64,000 nt of DNA from JAHBTB01 sp964451255. GTDB taxonomy: Bacteria; Armatimonadota; Fimbriimonadia; Fimbriimonadales; Fimbriimonadaceae. A program made the position numbers and the translations under genes. The first letter of the stretch is position 1. Each line of letters begins with the position of its first letter. Of this stretch, positions 33,312 to 42,320 are shown one piece after another. A model generated the notes under the pieces. That model was not told the origin of the DNA, searched no databases, and worked only from the letters and a program-made list of their open reading frames with translations. The stretch is taken from NCBI GenBank assembly GCA_964451255.1, contig CAYVHL010000001.1, positions 62,001 to 126,000 on the forward strand, read 5' to 3'.

Positions 33312-34699
33312 TTCCCTAGCCACTCCTTGGCTATTTGCCTGAAGGCGTCTCCACGTTCGCGGAAGTTGGCATAGGGCTCGGCGCTTGCGCAACCGGGAGA
33401 CAGAACCACGACATCCCCGACCGCCGCCGCTTTGACCGCCGCCATGAAGGCGTCCTTCAAACTATTATACGCGGGCCACTTCCCCCCCAGCATCTTGTTG
33501 AGGTCTTGTGGTTTTGGGCCGAACAAATAGATCCTGTCTTCGGTGCTCTCAAAGTAACGGCCGACGGGAGTGAAGTCCAAGTTCTTGGTGTTGCCACCCA
33601 TCAGGAGGTGTTGGCGGGCTCCGATCGCCATGCTGCTCGCGATCACAGCGGCAGGGTTCGTGCACATCGAGTTGTTGACGACTTGGACGCCGTTCTTCCG
33701 GCCCACGAACTCCAAGCGGTTGCTGAGCCCGGGGAAGGTCGTCAGACCGGCGATCGAGGCCATCGTCGGCTCGACCACGGCACGAGCCATTTCCCACGCC
33801 ACCATCGCGTTCGCCAAGTTGTGCTCACCTACGAACGGGAGGTCCGCCAACGGGAACCACTCCTCGCCGATCCAAAGCTTTTCCGTCGTCCGCTTGATCT
33901 GGGCGTTCTCTCCGACGCCTTGGCCTCTTGGCGAGACCAAGATCAGGCGCGCCCCGTGCGACATCGGCTTTCTCAGGCGAGACACCGGCACACTGCGCTC
34001 GTCCACGTTGGCGACGATGACGTCGCCTTGCGCCATGTTTTGGAAGAGGCGCATCTTTGTGTCGAGATAGTCGTCGAAGCTCGGATGCCGGTCGGCGTGG
34101 TCAGGTGACACGTTTGTGCAGGCCGCGACGTGGGGCTTGAAGGTCGAGACGAACTCGAGCTGGTAGCTGCTGACCTCGGCCACGAGGAAGGAGCCTGGAT
34201 TCGCAGCCATGGCGGCGCTGGTCAGCGGCTCTTCGGGGAAGCCGCTGCCGCTGATGTTTCCGCAAAGGCGCGCGTCGTGACCGGCCGATTTGAGGATGGT
34301 GTAGAGCATCGCGACGGTCGTGCTCTTGCCGTTCGTCCCGGTGACAGCCAAGATCGGCGCGTCGGCGACCCGCCCCGCAAACTCGACCTCGCTGAGAACT
34401 TGCCGGCCCACCATGTCGAGCACGCACGGGTGGTCGCGACGGAAGCCAGGGGAAACGACAAGGTAATCGTGGTCCACCGGCTCCAGCCGTCCGTTCCAGC
34501 CGGTCATGACGTCGATCCCCTGTGCCTGGAGCTTCTCCGTCTTCTCCAGGACCTCGGGTGTGTCGCCCGGACGCTGTTCAAAGACGGTCGGCTTGGCGCC
34601 GAGTTGAAGGCATGCCTCGGCGACGGCCACGCCGCTGACGCCCATACCGGCGACCGCGACGCGGCGACCATGGAACTGCCCCCTGCCGGTCTGGCTCAT
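33308..34699 (-). CDS. murD: UDP-MurNAc-L-alanine:D-glutamate ligase MurD
   Basis: A 463-residue cytoplasmic ATP-dependent ligase. The N-terminal RRVAVAGMGVSGVAVAEA binds the substrate, ILAVTGTNGKSTTVAML is the ATP loop, and the C-terminal domain starts near GLSNRLEFVGRKNGVQVVNN (a variant of the usual HR motif). The reading frame runs open to 35212, but the ATG at 34699, which overlaps the mraY stop by ATGA, matches the family length; the extra 171 residues look like antisense noise. Confidence 0.93.
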   Translation of the reverse strand: MSQTGRGQFHGRRVAVAGMGVSGVAVAEACLQLGAKPTVFEQRPGDTPEVLEKTEKLQAQGIDVMTGWNGRLEPVDHDYLVVSPGFRRDHPCVLDMVGRQVLSEVEFAGRVADAPILAVTGTNGKSTTVAMLYTILKSAGHDARLCGNISGSGFPEEPLTSAAMAANPGSFLVAEVSSYQLEFVSTFKPHVAACTNVSPDHADRHPSFDDYLDTKMRLFQNMAQGDVIVANVDERSVPVSRLRKPMSHGARLILVSPRGQGVGENAQIKRTTEKLWIGEEWFPLADLPFVGEHNLANAMVAWEMARAVVEPTMASIAGLTTFPGLSNRLEFVGRKNGVQVVNNSMCTNPAAVIASSMAIGARQHLLMGGNTKNLDFTPVGRYFESTEDRIYLFGPKPQDLNKMLGGKWPAYNSLKDAFMAAVKAAAVGDVVVLSPGCASAEPYANFRERGDAFRQIAKEWLGK

Positions 34700-35637
34700 T
34701 TGTTTGAGAGACCCCACATAGCCGCCACGGCTCCAACCGAGCAGACGATCTGTGCCGCGTGGAACAAGCTCACGATGCGAGGCTCGTCCCAACCATGCTC
34801 CTGGAAGGCGTGGTGCACCGGGGTCTTGAACTGGAACATCCTCCGCTTGAGCACCTTGACGCTGGCGATTTGGAGGACGACCGGCACCACCATGACGAAC
34901 ATGACGACGGACAACACGAGCACAGGCCAGACGGACTGGCTCGCCGGCTGGGCGACAAGTCGAAACGTGGCGAACCCAAAGTACGCTCCTATGGGCAGCG
35001 ACGCGACGTCTCCCATGAACACCTTGGCAGGGGCCGCGTTCCACACCATGAACGGCAAAAGCGCGGCGAAGAGGGCCGACAGGGACGGGTCGAGTCCGGT
35101 CGTCTGGGCGAGGATGACCTGCAGTCCCACGACGAGCCAGAGGGCGATGCCCCCGGCCAAGTTGTCCAAGCCGTCGGCGAAGTTGAACGCGTTGGCGTAG
35201 AAGAGCACCCACACGACGGCGACGATCCGCATGTTGGGTTGGATCTCTGTCTCATAGGGGATGAAGGCGGCCGGGATCGCGGCCAACACCTGCAGCCCCA
35301 GCTTGGTTATCCATCCAAACCCCCGCTTGCCCGGCTGCAGCCTCGGGACCAAGTAGTCGTCCGCGAACCCGATAGCGGCGAAGAGCAGGATGACGGCGAC
35401 CCCGGGCCCGAGCATGGGTGTTGGGGACGCGAGGCTGCCCAACACCCAACCGACTAGAACGATCAGGCCGCCCATCGTCGGGACTCCTTGTTTGTGGGCG
35501 TGTTCGGGCAGATGTTGGCTGACCGTCTGTCGACTCTTCGCTGCGACAAGGGCCCGCATGATGAACGGCGAGGCGACCGCGGCGACGACCAGTGCGACGG
35601 CGAATGAGAGCAGGTTGGGTCCCAGGTGGTCGATCAC
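34696..35637 (-). CDS. mraY: Phospho-MurNAc-pentapeptide transferase MraY
   Basis: A 313-residue polytopic membrane enzyme that makes lipid I on undecaprenyl phosphate. Active-site carboxylates are kept: FADDYL (93-94), NFADGLD (155) and VFMGD (210). Two conserved motifs deviate: MGDTGSLALGG of most MraY reads MGDVASLPIGA, and the HHH motif in the last loop reads HHA (275-277, codons CAC CAC GCC). KRRMFQFKTPVHHAF and the nine to ten helices are otherwise as in the family. The start overlaps murF by ATGA. Confidence 0.93.
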   Translation of the reverse strand: MIDHLGPNLLSFAVALVVAAVASPFIMRALVAAKSRQTVSQHLPEHAHKQGVPTMGGLIVLVGWVLGSLASPTPMLGPGVAVILLFAAIGFADDYLVPRLQPGKRGFGWITKLGLQVLAAIPAAFIPYETEIQPNMRIVAVVWVLFYANAFNFADGLDNLAGGIALWLVVGLQVILAQTTGLDPSLSALFAALLPFMVWNAAPAKVFMGDVASLPIGAYFGFATFRLVAQPASQSVWPVLVLSVVMFVMVVPVVLQIASVKVLKRRMFQFKTPVHHAFQEHGWDEPRIVSLFHAAQIVCSVGAVAAMWGLSNK

Positions 35638-36983
35638 TGGCTTTCCTCCATCGCGCGCTCGAGGCCTAGGGCCCGGCTGCCTTTCAAGAGCACCACGTCT
35701 CCAGGACGTGCCGAGGCGATGAAGCGACGCACGTGGGCGAGGTCCAGGCTGTCGTCAGACTCCAATTTGTCGACAGGAAAGCCGACTTTCAGGGCCTCGT
35801 CGGCGATGAACGCCGTCGGCCCTCCCGTGAGAAGAACCCGGTCGATCGGCAGGGTCGCGAGCGCCGCGCCGACTTGCCGGTGCCCGCCCTCGGTGAAGGC
35901 GCCCAACTCTTTCATTTCGCCAAGCACGGCGAAGCGCCTTCCTTCGACCGTCGTGTCGCACAAGGCCCGGAGGGCGGAGACAGTCGAATCGGGCGAAGCG
36001 TTGTAGGTGTCCACGAGGACGCGCACCCCACCCCGTTCAACGACCTCCATCCTCATCGGCATGGCCTCCACAGTCTGTACGGCTGCGGCAGCCTGGCCAA
36101 CTGGCACGCCGCAGATGTTGGCGGCCAGAATGGCGGATGCGACGTTGTTCGCTTGGTGGCGGCCGATAAGCGGTAGATCGACCTCCCATTCCACCCCGTC
36201 GAGCGACCCCCTGACCACACACCCTTCGAGCCCGACGGCACGGTATCCGAGCACCTGGCAGTCAGAGTCCGGACTGGCGCCAAACGAACGCACTAGGCCT
36301 GGTGCCGCCTTGGCGAGGTCGGCGAAGAATTCGTCGTCGCGTGGCAAGACTGCCGCCATCGCCCCGGTAAGGTGATCGAACATCTCGGCCTTGGCCCGTG
36401 CGATGCCCGCACGGCTGCCCACCATTTCCACATGGGCGGTTCCGATCATCGTGACGAGGCCGACGGTCGGCCGAGCGACACTTGCCAGATGGTCGATCTG
36501 ACCAAAGCCGCGCATGCCCATCTCGACGACGACCGCGCGTTTCTTCGGGTCAAGCCCCGCCCACAGCAGAGGCGACGTGTATTCCGTGTTCTTGTTCCCT
36601 TGGCTCTTCAACACGAGCCCTAGAGGGGACAAGGCGGCGGCGACAAGCTCCTTGGTGGTCGATTTGCCATTGCTGCCCGTGACGCCAACGACCGGGCCGT
36701 CGAACTCGGCGCGCAACGAGCGTCCAAACCTAGCCAGGGCCTGAACCAGGTCTTCGACCAAGATGTGCGGCACCCCGACCTGGTGCTCGACCACGCAGAC
36801 GCAGGCGCCGCTTCCAGCGGCCGCTTCCACATAGACATGTCCGTCGACGTTCGAGCCCTTGATCGCCAGAAAGGCGCACCCCGGACTCACCTCCCTCGAA
36901 TCGGTGGCAAAGCCCTCGACACGCCGGGAGCCGTCTCCGTGCAACTCACCGCCCAGTCTCTCGGCAAACTCAGTCACGGTCAT
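35634..36983 (-). CDS. murF: UDP-MurNAc-tripeptide:D-Ala-D-Ala ligase MurF
   Basis: A 449-residue ATP-dependent ligase adding D-Ala-D-Ala, the final cytoplasmic step. FATDSREVSPGCAFLAIKG marks the N-terminal domain, VVGVTGSNGKSTTKELVAAAL the ATP loop, and NKNTEYTSPLLWAGL and VVEMGMRGFGQIDHL are MurF-specific. ATGA overlaps link it to murE and mraY. Confidence 0.95.
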   Translation of the reverse strand: MTVTEFAERLGGELHGDGSRRVEGFATDSREVSPGCAFLAIKGSNVDGHVYVEAAAGSGACVCVVEHQVGVPHILVEDLVQALARFGRSLRAEFDGPVVGVTGSNGKSTTKELVAAALSPLGLVLKSQGNKNTEYTSPLLWAGLDPKKRAVVVEMGMRGFGQIDHLASVARPTVGLVTMIGTAHVEMVGSRAGIARAKAEMFDHLTGAMAAVLPRDDEFFADLAKAAPGLVRSFGASPDSDCQVLGYRAVGLEGCVVRGSLDGVEWEVDLPLIGRHQANNVASAILAANICGVPVGQAAAAVQTVEAMPMRMEVVERGGVRVLVDTYNASPDSTVSALRALCDTTVEGRRFAVLGEMKELGAFTEGGHRQVGAALATLPIDRVLLTGGPTAFIADEALKVGFPVDKLESDDSLDLAHVRRFIASARPGDVVLLKGSRALGLERAMEESQ

Positions 36984-38497
36984 GGCAAGGCCGCCAGCGC
37001 CGACGCGGCCAACTCGCGATCGTCCATCGGGTGCTTGGTGCGCCCGATGATCTGGTAGTCCTCGTGGCCCTTCCCAGCGATGACGACGACGTCGCCCGCG
37101 CGGGCCATCGCGATCGCAGCGGCGACCGCCTCCGGGCGGTCGATGATCTGGTGGCTTTCCTTGCCAGGGACGAGCCCCGTGGCCACTTCGTTGATGATCT
37201 CCACCGGGTCTTCGGTGCGCGGGTTGTCGCTGGTGAGAACCGACACATCGGAAAGGGAGCTGACCACCGCCGCCATCTTGGGCCGCTTCGTGCGGTCACG
37301 GTCACCGCCGCAACCAAAGACGGTGATGATACGGCTGTGCCGCAGGCCCCTGATCGAATCAAGCAGTTGCTTGAGGGCGTCGGGCGTATGGGCGTAATCG
37401 ACGATCACACCGAAGCCCTTTGTGTTCGGCACTGTTTGGAAACGGCCCGGCACGGGTGGCACGGTGGCGAGCGCGGCGAGAGACTCATCCAGGCCGTGCC
37501 CGAGAGCCAGCAGTCCCGCCAAGGACGAGGAGGCGTTCTCCACGTTGAAAAGTCCGCCGACCTGAAGGTCTTGCACCGCCTCGGTGCCTTGATAGGCGGC
37601 ACGCAAGCGGATACCGTCGACCCTGACGTCTTCGGCGGTCGTGACCAGATCGGCGTCCGCCGTCCCGAAAGTCAGGACGCGGCACGGAACTTCGAGCGCC
37701 CAATCGCGGGCGACGGGATCGGCGACGTTCAACGCCGCCAGGAACGGCTTGTCCGACGCGACCGCGTACTCGGTGAACAGGAGCTTTTTCGACTCCGCAT
37801 AGGCGTCCATCGTCCCGTGGAAGTCCAGATGGTCTTGGGTGAGGTTCGTAAAGACGCCGACGTCGAACCGCGTCTCCGCCAGCCGCCTTTCAAACAGTGC
37901 ATGGCTGGACGCCTCCATCACCACGTCTTGCCCTCCTTTGTCTGCCATCAGCGCATACAGGTTCCAGATATCGGCCGGGAACGGCGTCGTGTTTTCCAGG
38001 GGGCAGTCGTAGGGGTGGCCCTGTGAGACCAGTTGGAAGCCCAGTGTGCCCAAGTAGCCTGCACTCCGGCCCATCGCGGTCAACGCGCCTCGCATCATCC
38101 ACGCGGTGGTCGTCTTGCCGTTGGTGCCGGTAACGCCGACGACCCTCAGGTCGCCCGTCAGGTCGCCAAAGACAATCCTGCAGGCACGGGCGACGGCGGA
38201 ATAGAAGACCTGCGCCCGGGGCTCGACGAACACGGCCGACAACCCTTGGCTTTTGGCTAATTCTAAGCCCTCTCGGCTGTGGACGAGCGCTGCGTCAACA
38301 CCGGACTTGGCGACGTCGGCAAGGTAGGCGTGGGTGTCCCGCGATTTCGACGGCATGCAGACGAACAGGTCGCCTCTTTGGGCTTCGCGAGAGTCCGCCA
38401 CGACCCTTTCCAACGGTCGCGACGGCGCGTCACCGACGTGCTCGCCGGGGCGGGCGCCGAGGGCTGCCAAAAGGCCGGGCCATTGGCCGGAGATCAC
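36980..38497 (-). CDS. murE: UDP-MurNAc-dipeptide:meso-diaminopimelate ligase MurE
   Basis: A 505-residue ligase. VVADSREAQRGDLFVCM, VVGVTGTNGKTTTAWMMRGAL and FGVIVDYAHTPDAL are family blocks. The motif VLTSDNPRTEDP contains DNPR, the mark of meso-DAP specificity as opposed to lysine-type enzymes. So the organism has a DAP-type peptidoglycan, which fits a diderm. The gene overlaps ftsI and murF by four bases each. Confidence 0.95.
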   Translation of the reverse strand: MISGQWPGLLAALGARPGEHVGDAPSRPLERVVADSREAQRGDLFVCMPSKSRDTHAYLADVAKSGVDAALVHSREGLELAKSQGLSAVFVEPRAQVFYSAVARACRIVFGDLTGDLRVVGVTGTNGKTTTAWMMRGALTAMGRSAGYLGTLGFQLVSQGHPYDCPLENTTPFPADIWNLYALMADKGGQDVVMEASSHALFERRLAETRFDVGVFTNLTQDHLDFHGTMDAYAESKKLLFTEYAVASDKPFLAALNVADPVARDWALEVPCRVLTFGTADADLVTTAEDVRVDGIRLRAAYQGTEAVQDLQVGGLFNVENASSSLAGLLALGHGLDESLAALATVPPVPGRFQTVPNTKGFGVIVDYAHTPDALKQLLDSIRGLRHSRIITVFGCGGDRDRTKRPKMAAVVSSLSDVSVLTSDNPRTEDPVEIINEVATGLVPGKESHQIIDRPEAVAAAIAMARAGDVVVIAGKGHEDYQIIGRTKHPMDDRELAASALAALP

Positions 38498-40428
38498 TGC
38501 CGCAGGGTACCGCTGGCCGGCGTTTTGGGTAGGCGGATTGTCGTCTTGCCTTTGGGCTTCACCTTTCCGGCCTTGGCCGCATTCGCGTCGGACGTCCGGG
38601 TCGCCTTATCAGCCTTCGACCTCTTCGGAACCGAAGACGATCTGTTCTCCTTCCGTGCGTTCACGGATGTCTTGGCCTTTCCCGCTGGCACCACTGTCTC
38701 GGGAACCGCGCCGATCGCCGTCGACTTCGCCACCGGAACGTAGGGGCTCGGGGCCAGTTCCAGGCGTTTGATGACCGCTTTGGCCAAGTCATGGAAAACC
38801 GGCCCGGCCACTTCCGCACCGTAGTAGCCGCCCTTCTTCGGGTTGTCGACCATCACGAGAATGACGGCCCTTGTCTTCTCTGCCGGCACGAAGCCGACAA
38901 AGCTGGCGACATGCCCGCTTGACTTCGACCCGACCTTCTGCGCGGTGCCGGTCTTGCCTGCCAGCGTGTATCCGTCGACCCGAAGGGCGTAGCCGGTGCC
39001 GTAGGGCATCTCGACCGTCGACCGCATGTAGCTGCGGACAAGGTCGCAGGTCGATGCGGAAAACACTTGGCCTGCAGGCTCGACGGGGGTCTCCTTCCCG
39101 TTGACCGACTTGATGAGCCGGAGCTTCATCCGAAGGCCTTCGTTGGCGAGGGTGGAGTAGGCGTCGGCCAGCGCGGCGGGAGTCGAGGCGAGCGCCTGTC
39201 CAAACCCAAAGTTGGCCAGTTGCATGACATACCCCTTGTCATTGACGTTGTAGAAGCCGGCCACCTCGCCTGGAAGCCCTGTGCCGGGCTTGTCAAACAA
39301 GCCGAGCTTTTGCATCATGTCCAGCATCTTCTGGCGGCCGACAGCCTGCGCCCAACCGACGGCGGAGACGTTGCAGCTTCTTGAGATGGCGCCGTCCAGG
39401 TCGACCGGCCCATGGGCGCGGTTCCCATGATGCTCGTCGCACCTGACGAAGTGGCCCCTGGTCACTTCCACCTGGCCCGGGCACACAGAATGCCAGTCGG
39501 TGTTCACCGCATGGGTGTCCAACGCCTCTGCGAGGGTGAGCACCTTGAAAGTGGAGCCGGGCTCCAGGTCCGCCATCGTGCCGGTCTCCAAGTCCGATCC
39601 CTTGTGGATCGCCCCCTCGGGGTCGTAGCCGGGCCAACTGGCAAGGGCTAGAATGTCACCCGTCTTAGGGTCAAGGATCACCACGCTCCCGCGTGTGGCG
39701 GCGTGTGACTCGACGGCTTGGCGGAGCGCCGCTGCGGCCAAGCTTTGCAACGTCGAATCGATCGTGAGCACGATGTCCGCCCCGTCCACCGGCTCTGTAC
39801 CCTTGATGCCGTCAGTCGGCAGGAACAACCCGGTGCGGTCGACGATGCCGACGAGCTTTCCGGCTTTGCCCATGAGTTTGGAGTTCAGAGAACGTTCTAG
39901 GCCGGTGATCGCATCGTCGCCTCGCATCATCCCGACGATGTTGCTTGCCGCCGACCCCATCGGATACTCACGGTCCAGAACAGGGACAAGTGAGACGCCG
40001 TCGGCCCACCACTTCTTGCGAACGGCTTTCACAGCCCGTGCCTGCGCGCCGGTCAACGGTGTCTGGAACATCTTGTACGTGCGCTCCTCCCCTGGTCCGG
40101 CGACAAACGCGCTGGCCGGGCGTCCGGTCGCCATCGCCATATCGACGGCGAACCCGGGCGATTGAGGCGACTTGGAGAATGAGATCCCCAACTCATATGA
40201 GTCCAGGCACTGGGCCAACACCTTGCCGTCCGACGTCGCGATGCTGCCACGTCTTGCGGGCACGTTCTTGTCCACTGTGTCGTTGTGGGTCGCTTTGGCC
40301 AGCTTCAGGACCTTGCCAGCGTTGACGATCTGTAGGTTCGCCTGGGTCAATGCGGCCGCGACGAAGGAAGCGGCCACGAACAGTAATGGAAGCTGAGCCC
40401 CGGCGAGCTCAATAGGTTTCCGGGGCAT
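38494..40428 (-). CDS. ftsI: Peptidoglycan D,D-transpeptidase FtsI (class B PBP)
   Basis: A 644-residue bitopic penicillin-binding protein: one N-terminal helix (LPLLFVAASFVAAALTQA), a pedestal domain, and a transpeptidase domain with STFK (nucleophile in LEPGSTFKVLTLAE), SCN (SRSCNVSA) and KTGTAQ. The C-terminus carries about 80 Lys/Arg/Ser/Pro-rich residues with no PASTA domain, which is unusual. I chose the ATG at 40428, which follows ftsL by overlap, over a longer frame to 40545. It cross-links septal peptidoglycan with FtsW. Confidence 0.94.
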   Translation of the reverse strand: MPRKPIELAGAQLPLLFVAASFVAAALTQANLQIVNAGKVLKLAKATHNDTVDKNVPARRGSIATSDGKVLAQCLDSYELGISFSKSPQSPGFAVDMAMATGRPASAFVAGPGEERTYKMFQTPLTGAQARAVKAVRKKWWADGVSLVPVLDREYPMGSAASNIVGMMRGDDAITGLERSLNSKLMGKAGKLVGIVDRTGLFLPTDGIKGTEPVDGADIVLTIDSTLQSLAAAALRQAVESHAATRGSVVILDPKTGDILALASWPGYDPEGAIHKGSDLETGTMADLEPGSTFKVLTLAEALDTHAVNTDWHSVCPGQVEVTRGHFVRCDEHHGNRAHGPVDLDGAISRSCNVSAVGWAQAVGRQKMLDMMQKLGLFDKPGTGLPGEVAGFYNVNDKGYVMQLANFGFGQALASTPAALADAYSTLANEGLRMKLRLIKSVNGKETPVEPAGQVFSASTCDLVRSYMRSTVEMPYGTGYALRVDGYTLAGKTGTAQKVGSKSSGHVASFVGFVPAEKTRAVILVMVDNPKKGGYYGAEVAGPVFHDLAKAVIKRLELAPSPYVPVAKSTAIGAVPETVVPAGKAKTSVNARKENRSSSVPKRSKADKATRTSDANAAKAGKVKPKGKTTIRLPKTPASGTLRQ

Positions 40429-40912
40429 CCCCCACCTGCACGACGACGTCGGCGACATCCTGGTCGGTCGGCTGCCCTGCTTGCACCGGGACGACGGGTT
40501 TGGCGTGGCGAGGGACGAAGCCTTGGTCGAGCGCCCATGCCGCAAAGCTGGCCTCGGTAGTCAACCGGTCATACGCCAGTTTCAGCCGAGTCACATCAGC
40601 CCTAGCGATTCGCGCCCGGATCGTCGATTGGGCGTAATCACGCCTCTCTAGTTCGATGGAACTCTTGCCCAGAAGCGCGGAGGCGCCGTAGGCGACAAAC
40701 CCGGCGGCCGTGGCTGTGACGATCCAGCGCAGACAGGCCACGTAAGCCGATGTGGCGGGCCTTGCCTGCGACTTGACGCGAACCTTTGGCACCGAGATGA
40801 CATCGGGTTCGGCGGCAAGTTCGGGCTCGTCCCAAACAGCAGGTTTGACACGCCGTGGGCGGGAATAGACCTCGCGGGGGTCACGGGAACCGAGAAAGGG
40901 TGCTGCGCTCAT
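40409..40912 (-). CDS. FtsL-like bitopic division protein
   Basis: A 167-residue protein with a basic cytoplasmic N-terminus, one membrane segment (about 60-82, IVTATAAGFVAYGASALL) and a periplasmic helical stretch (LERRDYAQSTIRARIARADVTRLKLAYDRL) suited to a coiled coil, as in FtsL. The position between rsmH and ftsI is the canonical ftsL place. The sequence is poorly conserved, as is usual for FtsL, so identity rests on topology and location. Length is longer than typical FtsL (about 100-120). Confidence 0.7.
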   Translation of the reverse strand: MSAAPFLGSRDPREVYSRPRRVKPAVWDEPELAAEPDVISVPKVRVKSQARPATSAYVACLRWIVTATAAGFVAYGASALLGKSSIELERRDYAQSTIRARIARADVTRLKLAYDRLTTEASFAAWALDQGFVPRHAKPVVPVQAGQPTDQDVADVVVQVGDAPETY

Positions 40913-40914
40913 GT

Positions 40915-41826
40915 CTAGTGGATCCTCTGGACCGCCCTCAACTTGGCGGACCGGCTTTTGTGGTTGCGGGCGACTTCCTGTGAAGTCGGCGTCAGTGGCT
41001 TCTTATAAAGGTCTTGGAACTCTTCGGTCTCGACGAGCCTTCGGATGGCGCGTTTGGCGGCCCGGTCTTCCCCGCTGTGATAGCTGAGCACAACCAGCAC
41101 ACCATGCTTGGCCAGCTCCATTCCCGCGGCGAAGAGCGCGTCTTCCAAACCATCAAGCTCATTGTTGACATAGATGCGGACCGCAGCGAACGTGCGGGTC
41201 GCCGGGTGGATCCTCTTGTCACGCTTGGCGGCGGGAATGGCGGCCAACACGCAGTCCACCAGGTCTTGGGTCGTCCGCAACGGCTTCTGCTTGCGACGCT
41301 CGACGATCACCTGGGCGATGCGGCGCGCCCACCGTTCGTCGCCGAGGTCGAACAGGGCGTCCTCGATCTCGCTGGGGGACATCCGGTTCAAGACGGCGCT
41401 GGCCGGTTCGCCGCTGCTCCGGTCCATGCGCATGTCCAGGGGCCCGTCCGACTTGAAGGCGATGCCCCGGGAAGGGTCTTCGATCTGGGCGTTGTTCAAA
41501 CCCAGGTCCAGCAAGATCCCGTCGACGCCGCGCGGGCGGCCCGCCTCGTCCAGGGCGGCCGCGACCACTTCGGGAAGCGCGCGGTAGTCCGCGTGATGGA
41601 GACTCACCTGCGCTCCGTGTCCTTCTAATCGTTCGTTCGCCATCCTCAGCATCTCCTGGTCCCAATCCATACCGACCAGCATCCCGTCCTTACCGACCTC
41701 TTCCAACAGCCGCAGCGCGTGTCCCGCGTGCCCCAGAGTGCCGTCCACGACGACCGCCCCGGGCCTCAGGCCCAGCGCCTGCAACACTTCATCGACCATG
41801 ACCGGCTCGTGCCACGCGGGCGCCAA
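40915..41826 (-). CDS. rsmH: 16S rRNA m4C1402 methyltransferase RsmH (MraW)
   Basis: A 303-residue SAM-dependent methyltransferase modifying C1402 N4 in the ribosomal P site. WHEPVMVDEVLQAL, VVDGTLGHAGHA, VDGILLDLGLNNAQI, GPLDMRMD and ATRTFAAVRIYVNNEL are diagnostic. It starts at TTG (41826) two bases after the mraZ stop; the length fits the family (about 300-315). Confidence 0.95.
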   Translation of the reverse strand: MAPAWHEPVMVDEVLQALGLRPGAVVVDGTLGHAGHALRLLEEVGKDGMLVGMDWDQEMLRMANERLEGHGAQVSLHHADYRALPEVVAAALDEAGRPRGVDGILLDLGLNNAQIEDPSRGIAFKSDGPLDMRMDRSSGEPASAVLNRMSPSEIEDALFDLGDERWARRIAQVIVERRKQKPLRTTQDLVDCVLAAIPAAKRDKRIHPATRTFAAVRIYVNNELDGLEDALFAAGMELAKHGVLVVLSYHSGEDRAAKRAIRRLVETEEFQDLYKKPLTPTSQEVARNHKSRSAKLRAVQRIH

Positions 41827-41828
41827 GC

Positions 41829-42320
41829 CTAAACCTGCCCCCTCATCTTTCCGTAGGTGTCCAACACCATCTTGCGGTGCTCGCGCTCGTACCCGTCGCG
41901 ATCATTCTTGTAGGCTTCGTACTCGTCCTTGGCCCAGATCAGGTAGCGGTCGCCCACACCGACGATCACCACGCGCTCGCTGATCTTCGCCGTCGCTCTG
42001 AGCGACTTGGGAAGAGTGACGCGCCCTTGCTTGTCAAAATTCATTTGGCCCTCAGCTGGCCCAAGGAAGATCATCGCGTACTCCACCCGGTAGGGGTTGC
42101 CGGCCGGCACCTCGAAAATCTCCTTCACCTTCACCCTCCAACTCGCTTCGGGATAGGCCGCGAGACAGCCGTACTCGCTGACCGTGACCACAAAGTCATA
42201 GCCGAGCCGGTCGCGCTGTTTCTTGCTGACGATGATGCGCCCCTTGATGTCCACCGACGATTCTTCTTCGCCGATCAACGCCGAGGCCAGCAACTCGTCG
42301 AGCCCGCTATCCAGCGCCAT
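41829..42320 (-). CDS. mraZ: Transcriptional regulator MraZ
   Basis: A 163-residue protein with two SpoVT/AbrB-like domains, the first gene of the dcw cluster. Motif pairs are VDIKGRIIVSKKQRDRLG (first repeat) and NFDKQGRVTLPKSLRATA (second), with RVVIVGVGDRYLIWAKDEYEAY following. MraZ binds direct repeats in its own promoter and sets expression of the cluster. A candidate MraZ box lies at 42456-42480. Confidence 0.94.
   Translation of the reverse strand: MALDSGLDELLASALIGEEESSVDIKGRIIVSKKQRDRLGYDFVVTVSEYGCLAAYPEASWRVKVKEIFEVPAGNPYRVEYAMIFLGPAEGQMNFDKQGRVTLPKSLRATAKISERVVIVGVGDRYLIWAKDEYEAYKNDRDGYEREHRKMVLDTYGKMRGQV

Noticed and set aside
34700..35212. N-terminal extension of murD frame (171 aa)
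   Set aside because: It would overlap mraY in another frame; ATG at 34699 matches MurD length and overlaps the mraY stop by four bases.
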